Shown here: positions 8,329 through 17,285 of the stretch, piece after piece
Numbering within the stretch: position 1 is the first letter of the stretch
How the letters are laid out: each line of letters starts with the position of its first letter
NCBI GenBank assembly: GCA_964578535.1
Contig: CAZODI010000003.1
Coordinates: 54,129-118,128, forward strand
Length of the DNA stretch: 64,000 nt
Source: PHBD01 sp964578535
GTDB taxonomy: Bacteria > Desulfobacterota > Syntrophia > Syntrophales > PHBD01
Direction of reading: 5' to 3'
Notes under the pieces: generated by a model
Told to the model about the DNA's origin: nothing
The model's database searches: none
Seen by the model: only the letters and a program-made list of their open reading frames with translations
Program-made: the position numbers and the translations under genes

Positions 8329-9567
8329 ATGAGGAATGTCTACATCATTGGAACCGGAATGAACAAATTCGGGCACTATCCCGAGGGAGCCGTTCGTTCC
8401 ATGGCGGAGGAGGTTGTCGGTATGGCCCTCAAGGACGCCGGACTGGGGAAAAAGGATATTCAGGCCGGATTTTTCTCCAACACGTTCTGGGGCATGTTCG
8501 ACAATCAGCATTCCATCCGGGGACAGGTGGTGTTCCGATCCATGGGCATCGACAAGATCCCTGTCACCAACGTCGAGAACGCCTGTGCCGGGGCGTCTAC
8601 AGCTCTCCACCTGGCCTGCACGGGAATCCTGGCGGACATGTATGACGTGGCGATTGCCGTTGGATCGGAGAAAATCACCAACCCCGACAAGCTCAAGTCC
8701 CTGTCCGCGTATGCCTTTTGTATGGACGTGGGAAACTTTGAGCAACACATCAAGATGATTACGGATATCGGGAAGTCATTTCGGGTCGAGATCCCGGAAG
8801 ACAAGTCCGGTTCCGGGAAAAGCAGAAGTATTTTCATGGATGCCTATGCAACCGGGGCACGCTGGCACATGGACCGGTTTGGCACGACCCAGCGACAGTT
8901 TGCCGTCGTCGCGTCCAAGAACCATTTCCACAGCTCTCTCAACCCGCTGGCCCAATACCAGATCCCCATGACTGTCGATGAGGTCATGGCCGATGTCCCC
9001 GTTGCCTATCCCCTGACCCGGTCCATGTGTGCACCGGTCGGCGATGGAGCGGCCGCAGCCATCGTCTGCTCCGAACGGTTCCTGAAGAAGCTGGCGGGCG
9101 CCCGCCCCGTGAAAATTCGTGCTTCGGTTCTCGGTCAGGGGTCGAACCGCGACCTGGACGGCGAAGACATCGGCGAACGATTGTCCAAACAGGCATATGC
9201 ACTTGCCGGCCTGGGACCCGATGACATCGATGTGGCGGAGCTCCATGACGCCACAGCCTATGGAGAGCTTCACCAGACCGAAGCGATGGGATTCTGCCCG
9301 ATAGGAAAGGGCGGGCCTTATGCAGAATCCGGGGAAACAACCCTGGGCGGGAAGAAACCCATCAATCCCAGCGGAGGCCTGGAATCACGCGGTCATCCCA
9401 TTGGAGCATCGGGACTGGCCCAGATCCATGAACTGGTTATCCAACTGCGGGGGGATGCCGGAAAACGGCAGGTCGAAGGGGCCCGTCTGGCACTGGCCGA
9501 AAACGGCGGCGGGAACATTGGGGTCGAAGAGGCCGCCATGTGCATCCATATCCTCGAAAAAACCTGA
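8329..9567 (+). CDS. thiolase-family protein (acetyl-CoA acetyltransferase / SCP2-thiolase type)
   Basis: 412 aa from the ATG at 8329, which has GAAGGAG upstream; the longer in-frame extension to 7957 runs across the promoter and is rejected. The thiolase nucleophile lies in E-N-A-C-A-G-A-S (Cys86) and the catalytic histidine in S-R-G-H-P-I-G-A-S (His356). The second cysteine motif of classical biosynthetic/degradative thiolases (C-x-G near the C-terminus) is absent; the equivalent part reads N-G-G-G-N-I-G, as in SCP2-thiolase-like proteins. It may cleave or form a C-C bond in an acyl-CoA, or process a branched or steroid-like acyl chain. It is followed by an acyl-CoA ligase gene and preceded by a sigma-54 promoter. 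Confidence 0.88.
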   Translation: MRNVYIIGTGMNKFGHYPEGAVRSMAEEVVGMALKDAGLGKKDIQAGFFSNTFWGMFDNQHSIRGQVVFRSMGIDKIPVTNVENACAGASTALHLACTGILADMYDVAIAVGSEKITNPDKLKSLSAYAFCMDVGNFEQHIKMITDIGKSFRVEIPEDKSGSGKSRSIFMDAYATGARWHMDRFGTTQRQFAVVASKNHFHSSLNPLAQYQIPMTVDEVMADVPVAYPLTRSMCAPVGDGAAAAIVCSERFLKKLAGARPVKIRASVLGQGSNRDLDGEDIGERLSKQAYALAGLGPDDIDVAELHDATAYGELHQTEAMGFCPIGKGGPYAESGETTLGGKKPINPSGGLESRGHPIGASGLAQIHELVIQLRGDAGKRQVEGARLALAENGGGNIGVEEAAMCIHILEKT

Positions 9568-9683
9568 AGACAATCGAAACGGTCCGAAAGACAGGAACGC
9601 ACGGTTCCGTCTCTTGTGTCACCGCATTCGGACGAACGCCGAAACCGGCATCATCGCAAAGCCAACCATAGGAGGTCATTGCC

Positions 9684-11240
9684 ATGATCGATACCATGCA
9701 AACGTCTCAGTATCTTGCAATCAACACGTTGAGAAAACACCGGGACCGGATCTTTACCGACCGGGAGGGGTTGAAGCTTCATTACAGTGACATTGAAAAG
9801 GCCTCGAATCGCGTGGCCAACGGTATCCGTGCCTGCGGGTACGGCCCGGGTGACCGCATCGCCGTGGTCATGCCCAACAGCGTGCATTATGCCGTGGCGG
9901 ATTTCGGGATCTACAAATCAGGCGCAGCGCTTGTGCCCATGAACATGATGATCAGCCCGGACGACATCGCTTTCGTTCTCAAGGACGCGGGGGTCAGGCT
10001 GATATTCGTCGATGCGTCGCTTGCAGATAAGATTCGATCCATGCAGGGCAGTCTTCCGCAGCTGAAAGATATCATCGTTGTGGACGGTCCTGCAGGGGAT
10101 GGAATGATCGGCTGGGAGGACTTCAAGGCGAAATACCCCGATACCGCCGTGAGCCCGACTGCCGGTGAGGAAGACGATGCGCTGATTATCTACACGGGCG
10201 GAACAACGGGCAAATCGAAAGGCGTCGTACACAACCAGAAAAGCCTTTTCTTCGACATCCTGGCCCATGTCGTCGAACTGCCCTTCGTGCCCGACGACAA
10301 GGTCCTCATCGTGACGCCTATGTCCCATGCCACCGGCTGGCTCCTGTTCGCCGGCTGTGTCCGGGGCACAAGCTTTGCGATCGAGAAGAGCTTTGACCTG
10401 GTGCGCCTCCTGGAAATCATCGAGCAGGAAAAGATCACCATGATGATGATGGTGCCCACGATCATCTACATTTTCCTCGACATCATGAAGGCCAAACCCT
10501 CCGATGTCAGCTCGCTGCGTGTTCTCGGATATGGCGCGGCACCGATTTCGGACGCACGCCTGGCCGAGGCGATCAAGGTCTTCGGACCGATTTTCTACCA
10601 GAAATACGGCCTGGTCGAATGCCCGAACATGATCACGACCCTTTCCGTTGCAGACCATATCAAGGCCCTCGAAAAACCGGCCATCCTCCAGAGCTGCGGA
10701 CGGCCGGACGTCATGGTGTCGCTCAAGATCGTCGATGAAACCGGCCGGGAGATGCCGGTCGGGCAGGTCGGAGAGATCGTCGTGAAGTCGCCGTACGTAA
10801 TGAATTCTTATCTGAACCAGCCGGAACTCACCGCCGAGACCCTGAAGGACGGCTGGCTCCATACGGGCGACATGGGTCGGGTGGATGAGGAAGGCTACGT
10901 CTATATCCTGGATCGGAAAAAGGACATGATCATCAGTGGAGGCATGAACGTCTTTCCGGCGGAGGTTGAGGAACTGATTCGCAAGCATCCCAAGGTAAAG
11001 GAAGTCTCCGTCATCGGGATCCCCGATGATTATTGGGGCGAATCCGTCACGGCATGCATCGTGCCGGATGGAGAGGCCACCGAGGACGAGATCAAGGCTT
11101 TCTGCAAGGGCAAGGTTGCCAAGTATGCCCAGCCCAAGAAGGTCGTTTTCATGGACGCACTTCCGAAGACCATCCTTGGCAAGATCGACAAGAAGGTCCT
11201 GCGAGAGCCTTACTGGGAAGGAAAGGCACGCCGGGTATAG
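9684..11240 (+). CDS. AMP-dependent acyl-CoA synthetase (long/medium-chain fatty-acid or aryl CoA ligase)
   Basis: 518 aa. ANL-superfamily motifs are complete: the P-loop Y-T-G-G-T-T-G-K-S-K-G, the W-L-H-T-G-D-M-G hinge region, L-D-R-K-K-D-M-I-I-S-G-G-M-N-V, and the C-terminal catalytic lysine in P-K-T-I-L-G-K-I. It activates a carboxylic acid to its CoA thioester with ATP, giving AMP and pyrophosphate. A strong AGGAGGTCATTGCC ribosome site precedes the ATG. It lies 116 bases after the thiolase gene, with no terminator seen between, so both are likely transcribed from the sigma-54 promoter near 8277. Substrate not predictable from sequence. Confidence 0.92.
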   Translation: MIDTMQTSQYLAINTLRKHRDRIFTDREGLKLHYSDIEKASNRVANGIRACGYGPGDRIAVVMPNSVHYAVADFGIYKSGAALVPMNMMISPDDIAFVLKDAGVRLIFVDASLADKIRSMQGSLPQLKDIIVVDGPAGDGMIGWEDFKAKYPDTAVSPTAGEEDDALIIYTGGTTGKSKGVVHNQKSLFFDILAHVVELPFVPDDKVLIVTPMSHATGWLLFAGCVRGTSFAIEKSFDLVRLLEIIEQEKITMMMMVPTIIYIFLDIMKAKPSDVSSLRVLGYGAAPISDARLAEAIKVFGPIFYQKYGLVECPNMITTLSVADHIKALEKPAILQSCGRPDVMVSLKIVDETGREMPVGQVGEIVVKSPYVMNSYLNQPELTAETLKDGWLHTGDMGRVDEEGYVYILDRKKDMIISGGMNVFPAEVEELIRKHPKVKEVSVIGIPDDYWGESVTACIVPDGEATEDEIKAFCKGKVAKYAQPKKVVFMDALPKTILGKIDKKVLREPYWEGKARRV

Positions 11241-11268
11241 GGCAGGAAGAATGTATGAGCGACGGGCG

Positions 11269-11303
11269 GCCCCCGGGAATCCGAGTGTTCCCGGGGGCTT
11301 CTT
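11269..11303 (+). terminator. rho-independent terminator after the acyl-CoA ligase gene
   Basis: Perfect 11-base stem: GCCCCCGGGAA at 11269-11279 pairs with TTCCCGGGGGC at 11288-11298 around an 8-base loop, followed by TTCTTGATTTCT. It ends the thiolase-ligase operon. Confidence 0.8.
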
Positions 11304-11402
11304 GATTTCTGTATACAATTTCAAATTGGCAACGGTTGCCGCGGAAAACGAAATCAGGATGTGATATAGGAAGCAACAGCCGATACAGAAAGGGAGCAGG
11401 TC

Positions 11403-11933
11403 ATGTTACGACAAAGCAGAATGATTGCACTGATCCTGGTTATGATCGTGGCGAGCCTGGTTCCGGCCGGTCCGGCCTTCGCCGGGCTTTCCTGCAGGGA
11501 CGTCCACCGCGACAATCCAAACTATCATGACAACATGGACACGCTCGCAGAACGGGCCAAATTGCCCGACAGCTACTGGAATCGTTACCACGAAGACGTC
11601 GTTCGTGCTTTGTGCAGCGGAAACGCCAAAGACATCGACGGGCTGGTCGATGCCGGATTCATGAAACCCGGAGAGGCTCAAACTATCGCCAAGTCACTCG
11701 GCAAGACCTACCAGCCGAAGAAACGGTCCGAAGCCGGGAAACGTTATGGAGACTCGAGGAAAAATTTCGTGGAGATGGGGGCCTGCAGCGCCTGCGCGGA
11801 CAACATCGCGCAACACTATACGAAGAAGCCCAATTCTCCATGCGGCAGACTGGCGATGCAGGCCCTGGAAGGAAATCCCGAGGCCATCAAAAAACTGGTG
11901 GCCTTTCCGGATTACTGCCAGTGGACGTACTGA
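11403..11933 (+). CDS. secreted six-cysteine protein of unknown function
   Basis: 176 aa with an AGGGAGCAGGTC ribosome site. Residues 1-27 are a clear Sec signal peptide ending A-F-A-G. The mature part carries six cysteines (S-C-R-D, A-L-C-S-G, A-C-S-A-C-A-D, S-P-C-G-R, D-Y-C-Q-W), compatible with three disulfides in the periplasm. There is no C-x-x-C-H motif, so it is not a c-type cytochrome. It follows a terminator and is monocistronic. No family recognised. Confidence 0.7.
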   Translation: MLRQSRMIALILVMIVASLVPAGPAFAGLSCRDVHRDNPNYHDNMDTLAERAKLPDSYWNRYHEDVVRALCSGNAKDIDGLVDAGFMKPGEAQTIAKSLGKTYQPKKRSEAGKRYGDSRKNFVEMGACSACADNIAQHYTKKPNSPCGRLAMQALEGNPEAIKKLVAFPDYCQWTY

Positions 11934-11947
11934 ACGGCGGACCGCGA

Positions 11948-12334
11948 TCAGAGGCGGGAAAGCATTGTCGACCATGAAATGTCGATTAAATTCTTCTTTC
12001 TCCCGTATTCTATAAGCAGCCCAATGCTCAAGTACATATTAATGGGTAATGCCATGTTGACAATGCAAATAGCGAGTCTTTTACTGTAACTGTATTCAAT
12101 CTGTTCACATAATTTATAAGTAGCGACACTCAACAATAAAACTCCTAAAAGCATACCGGCCGGATTGGGTACTACAAAGCCGCTAAACGATATATTTTCA
12201 ATCACTACACCAAGTGTCATAAAGCTGATCATCAGGATATCCTGTCTTTTATTCGACGGTTCCTTTATCCTGTCGATATGCTTAACAATCTTTTCAGTTT
12301 TTTGATTCTCGATAATCAGGCTCTTTTTCATCAT
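11948..12334 (-). CDS. small membrane protein of unknown function, AT-rich
   Basis: 128 aa; after a charged N-terminus of about 30 residues there are three hydrophobic stretches (about 32-60, 62-80, 88-110), so a small integral membrane protein. The ATG at 12334 has AAAGGATT upstream. Base composition is visibly lower in GC than that of the neighbours, and the codons use many A/T third positions, which suggests acquisition from elsewhere. It is convergent with the six-cysteine protein. No family recognised. Confidence 0.55.
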   Translation of the reverse strand: MMKKSLIIENQKTEKIVKHIDRIKEPSNKRQDILMISFMTLGVVIENISFSGFVVPNPAGMLLGVLLLSVATYKLCEQIEYSYSKRLAICIVNMALPINMYLSIGLLIEYGRKKNLIDISWSTMLSRL

Positions 12335-12861
12335 GGAATCCTTTGCAAGTTATTTTCAGTTGAGAATGTTCGCATCGTCCGATAAAGCCAATACAAGAAC
12401 AACATGAAATGGATCCATGCTGGATGGTTACATTATTGTAACGGTCATGCAGAACTGAGTCTGATCCATTTATCGCTTATCGGAACAGAGGGACCTGAAC
12501 TTGAATCCGGCGAACGGTCCGGCAGAAAAGTCTTCATAACAACCGAGGTTTCATCGATCCGGCTTGGGAGACCATTCCCGGTATTTCAGACCCAGGAATC
12601 CAGACAGGCGGATGGTCAATTTCTTGTCGTTTGTCCTCCAGGTCCGTCAAGAGGCGAACAAGTCCCTCAAACATGCATGGACCATAAACGACTGCTTCAA
12701 CGCCTTCTTTTTTATATATACCGCAGGTTACATCGTTGGCACAGCGGTTGCAAATTCGGGACGGTATGAAGGATGCCAAGCATGCCATGGGGTGAATTGT
12801 TTAACCGTTCATCAGCGGCAGCGGCAGAGGAAAACCTGGCGATTCGGAAAGCGGGCCGGAA
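12335..12861. other. intergenic region, no gene supported
   Basis: About 530 bases upstream of the first hybrid kinase. A minus-strand frame at 12534-12788 has four well-spaced cysteines but no ribosome site, and plus-strand frames here overlap the kinase start; none is accepted. Probably contains the promoters of the two flanking divergent genes. Confidence 0.35.
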
Positions 12862-15800
12862 ATGAAACACCGATACATTCTGGCAGCCATCATCATCACG
12901 CTTGGATTGAGCATCCATTTCTTTCGTACGTTTTATGACGAGGCCAGGCAGGAAGCGATCAGGAACGTCAACAACGAGCAACGGATTCAGGCAGGACATG
13001 CCGCACGCGGAATCGAAGACTTCTTTACCGGCTGGACGCGCCTCCTTACCTCCATTTCCACAGCGCCCTCCATCATCCATTTCGATGAGCGGGGGAAGCG
13101 AAGCTTTGAATTCCTCTACTTGGCAAATCAGGATAAAATCAGGGCGATTACACGCTTGGATGCGAAAGGTAGAATTGTCTATACGTACCCTTTCGATGCC
13201 GCCGTGATTGGAAAAGACATCTCCGGGCAGAAGCACGTCCGTGAGGTCATGTCCACCCGCAAGCCCGTCATCAGCGATGTATTCTTCGCCGTGCAGGGGT
13301 ATAACACCGTTGCCCTGCATGTCCCCGTTTTTCACAACCATGCCTACGACGGCACGATCGCGGTCGCCGTCAGTTTCGAAGCCCTGGCAAAGCGCTACCT
13401 GGAGATCATCCGGGTCGGGGACACCGGCTACGCCTGGATGGTCAGCAGGGACGGGACGGAGCTGTACTGCCCGGTGCCAGGGCACACCGGGCATTCTGTA
13501 TTCGAGAACTGCAGGGATTTTCCCTCCATCCTGGTGATGGCGGAAAAGATGCTCAAGGGCGAGGAGGGTTCGACCACCTACACGTTTGACAAAATCCGTG
13601 GCAGTCAAGTGGACAACATTCGGAAACATGCCGTCTACATGCCCATCAAACTCGGGAATACCTTCTGGTCCATCGTTGTTGCCTCATCGGAAGATGAGAT
13701 CATCGCTTCTCTGGAGGATTTCCGGAACAGGCTTTTCATGGTCATCGGCCTGCTTATGCTTGGCGGGATCCTGTTTTCCTATTACGGCTTCAGGGCCTGG
13801 TTCATCGTCGAGGAGGAAAAGAGGCGGCATCGGGCGGAAGAAGCATTGCGGGAGAGCGAAGACAAGTACCGCAGCCTGGCGGAAACGGCGGGCGATTATA
13901 TTGTCACCATCAATTTCGACGGAATCATCACCTATGCCAATCGGGCAACCATGCAACTGGCCGGGGGAATGGAGATTGTCGGGGTGCCGGTCACGCACCT
14001 GATTCCCCCGGATGCCCTTGCTCAGCAATTGGACATGCTCCGGGAGCGAACCGAGGGATATGCCGGAATCCGATCCTATGAATGGACACTCCCGTTTCTC
14101 GATCCCCAAAGGCCGCCCGTCTCGCTGGAAATCAAATCCTCCCTGCTGCTCGATCACGGCAAGCCGTCGGGAGTCCTGATCATTGCCAGGGACATCACGG
14201 AGCGCAGGCGGGTGGAGGAGGCCCTTAGAAAAAGCGAAGAAAACTATCGCCTGCTGTTTGAAAGCGCCACGGAGGGAATATTGATTGCCCAGGACGGCAT
14301 GATCAAGGGCGCCAACCAGGCCCTCGCGGATATTTTGAAATACCCGCGAGACCTTTTGTCGGAAAAACCGTTTCCCCTGTTTATTCATCCCGACGATCGC
14401 TCCACCGTCCTTGAGCGTCATCAGCAGAGATTACAGGGCGAATCTCCGGAAATTGACTATCCGTTTCGCATTATTACATCCGACGGAACGGAAAAGTGGG
14501 TCCAGATTCATCCGACCATTATTTCCTGGGACGGCAAGCCCGCGGTTCTGAGTTTTGTCATGGACATAACCGAACAAAAGCAAGCCGAAGAGAAACTGAG
14601 GGAATCCCAGAGACGGCTGGCGGACATCATTGAATTTCTCCCGGATGCGACCCTGGTCATCGACGAGGAAGGCAGGGTGATCGCCTGGAACCGGGCCATC
14701 GAAATGATGACCGGCGTCAACAAGGAGGAGATGCTGGGCAAGGGTAATTTTGAGTACTCCATTCCGTTTTACGGGGAAAGGAGGCCCATCCTCATTGACC
14801 TTGCGCTGCATCCGGATCCGGAAAAGGAAAAGAAATACCTGACGATCCGAAGAATGGGCGATCTCCTTCTGGGAGACGCATACACCCCGATGCTGCCTCC
14901 CGGAAATGTCCATCTGTCCGGAACTGCTTCCGTTCTCAGGGATTCGGAAGGCAAGATCGTCGGGGCCATCGAGTGCATTCGGGATTACACGGATCGCAAG
15001 AACATGGAGGAACGCCTGCAGCGGGCGGAAAAAATGGAATCCCTGGGGATCCTGGCCGGCGGGGTGGCTCATGACCTGAACAACGTCCTGGGCGTGCTTG
15101 TGGGCTACTCCGAACTGCTTGTGCGGGAGGCCCCGGAGGGAAGCCGGTCGGGCAATTACGCGAAGAGCATCCTGGCGGGGGGACAGAGGGCGGCCGCCAT
15201 CATCCAGGATCTCTTGACCATGGCCCGGCGCGGTGTGTCCGTCTCGGAGACCGTGAACCTGAACCAGGTCCTGGCCGAGGCATTCAAGACGCCCGAGTTC
15301 GAACTCACAAAAGCGCATCATCCGGATATTCTGTTCGAGAGCCGGATGGAGAAGGATCTTTTCAACATCAAGGGGTCGCCGGTCCACCTGAGCAAAACGA
15401 TCATAAACCTCCTGTCCAACGCAGCGGAGTCGATAAGCGGCAAGGGTGCGGTCACGGTCACAACGGAGAATCGCTACGTCGATGCGGTCCTGCCGGGCTA
15501 TGAGAACACCCGGGAAGGAGAATATGCCGTCTTGACGGTGACCGATACCGGGTCAGGGATTACCCGGGAAGACATGGGGAGGATCTTCGAGCCGTTCTAC
15601 ACAAAGAAGGTCATGGGCCGGAGCGGAACCGGCCTCGGCCTGGCGGTGGTCTGGGGAACCGTGAAGGACCATGGCGGGTATATCGATGTACAGACGTCGG
15701 AGAACCAAGGCACATCGTTTGTCCTCTACTTCCCAGTAACCCGGGAAGCCCTGTCGAAAACGGATCACGCCCCGGTTGAACGGGAGTATCGGGGGAAAGG

Positions 15801-16164
15801 CGAAAGCATCCTGGTTGTGGACGACGTGAAGGAGCAGCGCTCCCTGGCCGCCACGATTCTGGAAGGCCTCGGCTACCGGGTGGCAGCGGTGTCGAGCGGC
15901 GAGGAGGCCGTGGAATATCTCCGTGCAAACCAGGCGGATTTGATCATTCTCGACATGATCATGGATCCCGGCATTGACGGCCTGGAGACGTATCGCCGGA
16001 TCATCAAAATGCGACCGCGGCAGAAGGCGATCATTGTCAGCGGCTTCGCCAAGACCGAACGGGTCAGCCAGGCCCAGGATCTCGGCGCCGGCGAATATGT
16101 CAGGAAACCTTACATCATTGAAAAACTGGGGCTGGCAGTCCGCAGGGAGCTGGACAGGCAGTAG
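12862..16164 (+). CDS. hybrid sensor histidine kinase: Cache sensor, three PAS, HisKA-HATPase, receiver
   Basis: 1100 aa. A membrane segment at about 5-22, a periplasmic double-Cache-like region (about 35-285, with the typical G-D-T-G-Y-A-W-M), and a second membrane segment at about 291-311. Then PAS domains at about 330-450, 455-575 and 578-715. The kinase core has the phospho-acceptor His737 in G-V-A-H-D-L-N-N, the G1/G2 boxes of HATPase_c (D-T-G-S-G, G-T-G-L-G-L-A), and a C-terminal receiver with Asp1031. It senses an external small molecule and relays phosphate through its own receiver. The ATG is weakly served by GGCCGGAA. No cognate response regulator with a DNA-binding domain is adjacent. 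Confidence 0.9.
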   Translation: MKHRYILAAIIITLGLSIHFFRTFYDEARQEAIRNVNNEQRIQAGHAARGIEDFFTGWTRLLTSISTAPSIIHFDERGKRSFEFLYLANQDKIRAITRLDAKGRIVYTYPFDAAVIGKDISGQKHVREVMSTRKPVISDVFFAVQGYNTVALHVPVFHNHAYDGTIAVAVSFEALAKRYLEIIRVGDTGYAWMVSRDGTELYCPVPGHTGHSVFENCRDFPSILVMAEKMLKGEEGSTTYTFDKIRGSQVDNIRKHAVYMPIKLGNTFWSIVVASSEDEIIASLEDFRNRLFMVIGLLMLGGILFSYYGFRAWFIVEEEKRRHRAEEALRESEDKYRSLAETAGDYIVTINFDGIITYANRATMQLAGGMEIVGVPVTHLIPPDALAQQLDMLRERTEGYAGIRSYEWTLPFLDPQRPPVSLEIKSSLLLDHGKPSGVLIIARDITERRRVEEALRKSEENYRLLFESATEGILIAQDGMIKGANQALADILKYPRDLLSEKPFPLFIHPDDRSTVLERHQQRLQGESPEIDYPFRIITSDGTEKWVQIHPTIISWDGKPAVLSFVMDITEQKQAEEKLRESQRRLADIIEFLPDATLVIDEEGRVIAWNRAIEMMTGVNKEEMLGKGNFEYSIPFYGERRPILIDLALHPDPEKEKKYLTIRRMGDLLLGDAYTPMLPPGNVHLSGTASVLRDSEGKIVGAIECIRDYTDRKNMEERLQRAEKMESLGILAGGVAHDLNNVLGVLVGYSELLVREAPEGSRSGNYAKSILAGGQRAAAIIQDLLTMARRGVSVSETVNLNQVLAEAFKTPEFELTKAHHPDILFESRMEKDLFNIKGSPVHLSKTIINLLSNAAESISGKGAVTVTTENRYVDAVLPGYENTREGEYAVLTVTDTGSGITREDMGRIFEPFYTKKVMGRSGTGLGLAVVWGTVKDHGGYIDVQTSENQGTSFVLYFPVTREALSKTDHAPVEREYRGKGESILVVDDVKEQRSLAATILEGLGYRVAAVSSGEEAVEYLRANQADLIILDMIMDPGIDGLETYRRIIKMRPRQKAIIVSGFAKTERVSQAQDLGAGEYVRKPYIIEKLGLAVRRELDRQ

Positions 16165-16334
16165 GCACCCGGCATCCCGTTCAGTCTGCCCGCGATGAGC
16201 CTTACAGCCCCCTTCCTGGCAACGGCGGCCGTCATTAAAGATAAAAAAGCCATGCGCCGATAGAATCATAATGGCGACGGCAAACTTTTGCGAGATGCCC
16301 GGCGGGTACGTTCAGCCACCGGCAGAAGAAAGAC

Positions 16335-17171
16335 ATGGACATCAGCAGCTACCGCCATCCCTTTCTCTTCTACGGGTTGTCCACCGCGATCCCCTGGGCT
16401 TTCTGGTTTGCCGCTGCCTATGCAAGCCATATCACACCGGCAACCCCGTTTCTCGGAGCCGCTGTCGGCATTCTGGGCGTTGCAGGGCTGCTGGGGCCGA
16501 CGGTGATCGCATTCTCCATGATATGGCCGCAGAAAGAGATGCGGGAGGATCTCAGGCGCCGGATCATCGGCATCAAAGGAGCCCGGCCCGTTTACCTCTT
16601 TCTGGCATGTTTTCTCATGCTCGCCAGCATCCTGTCCGCACAGGCGATTTCCCTGCTTTTCGGCCACAGCACGGACCAGTTTCTTCTTGCCGGCACGTCT
16701 TCCTTTTCAGCAGGCATCTTTTCGGGGTGGTTCCTGCTCTTCCTGGCTCCGCTGGTGGAGGAGCTGGCCTGGCATTCCTATGGAACGGACTGCCTGCGAC
16801 TGCGCATGAACCTGCTGACCGCTTCCCTCCTCTTCGGCCTTTTCTGGGCCCTGTGGCACATGCCGCTCTCGTTCATCAAAGGGTACTATCACAGCAATGT
16901 CGCCGAAGCCGGTCTCCTTTACAGCCTGAATTTCATGGTCAGCCTTGTTCCCTATGTCGTGCTCATGAATTGGCTGTATTACAAGACGAACCGAAGCATC
17001 CTGGTTGCAATCGTCTTTCACATTACCGCGGGATGCTTCAATGAGATGTTTCAAACGCATCCGGACAGCAAGGTCATCCAGACCGTACTCCTGCTCCTGC
17101 TGTCCATTGCGGTGGTGACAAAGGATCGCGATTTCTTTTTGCGTCGGGAGTTTCGGGAGACCGGTACATGA
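16335..17171 (+). CDS. CPBP-family intramembrane metalloprotease
   Basis: 278 aa, about eight hydrophobic segments. The CPBP/Abi motifs are visible: motif 1 E-E-L-A-W-H-S-Y-G (E-E-x3-x variant with His-Ser where many members have Arg), motif 2 F-W-A-L-W-H-M-P, and motif 3 V-F-H-I-T-A-G-C-F-N. The glutamates and histidines bind the catalytic metal inside the membrane. Family roles include CAAX-like processing and self-immunity to peptides; the substrate here is unknown. It lies between two hybrid kinases on the same strand. Confidence 0.82.
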   Translation: MDISSYRHPFLFYGLSTAIPWAFWFAAAYASHITPATPFLGAAVGILGVAGLLGPTVIAFSMIWPQKEMREDLRRRIIGIKGARPVYLFLACFLMLASILSAQAISLLFGHSTDQFLLAGTSSFSAGIFSGWFLLFLAPLVEELAWHSYGTDCLRLRMNLLTASLLFGLFWALWHMPLSFIKGYYHSNVAEAGLLYSLNFMVSLVPYVVLMNWLYYKTNRSILVAIVFHITAGCFNEMFQTHPDSKVIQTVLLLLLSIAVVTKDRDFFLRREFRETGT

Positions 17172-17285
17172 ATTGTTCCATCACCTTCAACAGGCATTCC
17201 ATTGCGGCGGAATGGCCGATCCTGGTGTGGAATGGGAAATGGAAGCCGATCCGGATCAACCGGCCATGACGGAGGGGAACAGGCA

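Noticed and set aside
12534..12788. 84-codon minus-strand frame with four spaced cysteines
   Set aside because: No ribosome site or recognisable family, in a gap before a divergent kinase gene; too weak to report as a gene.
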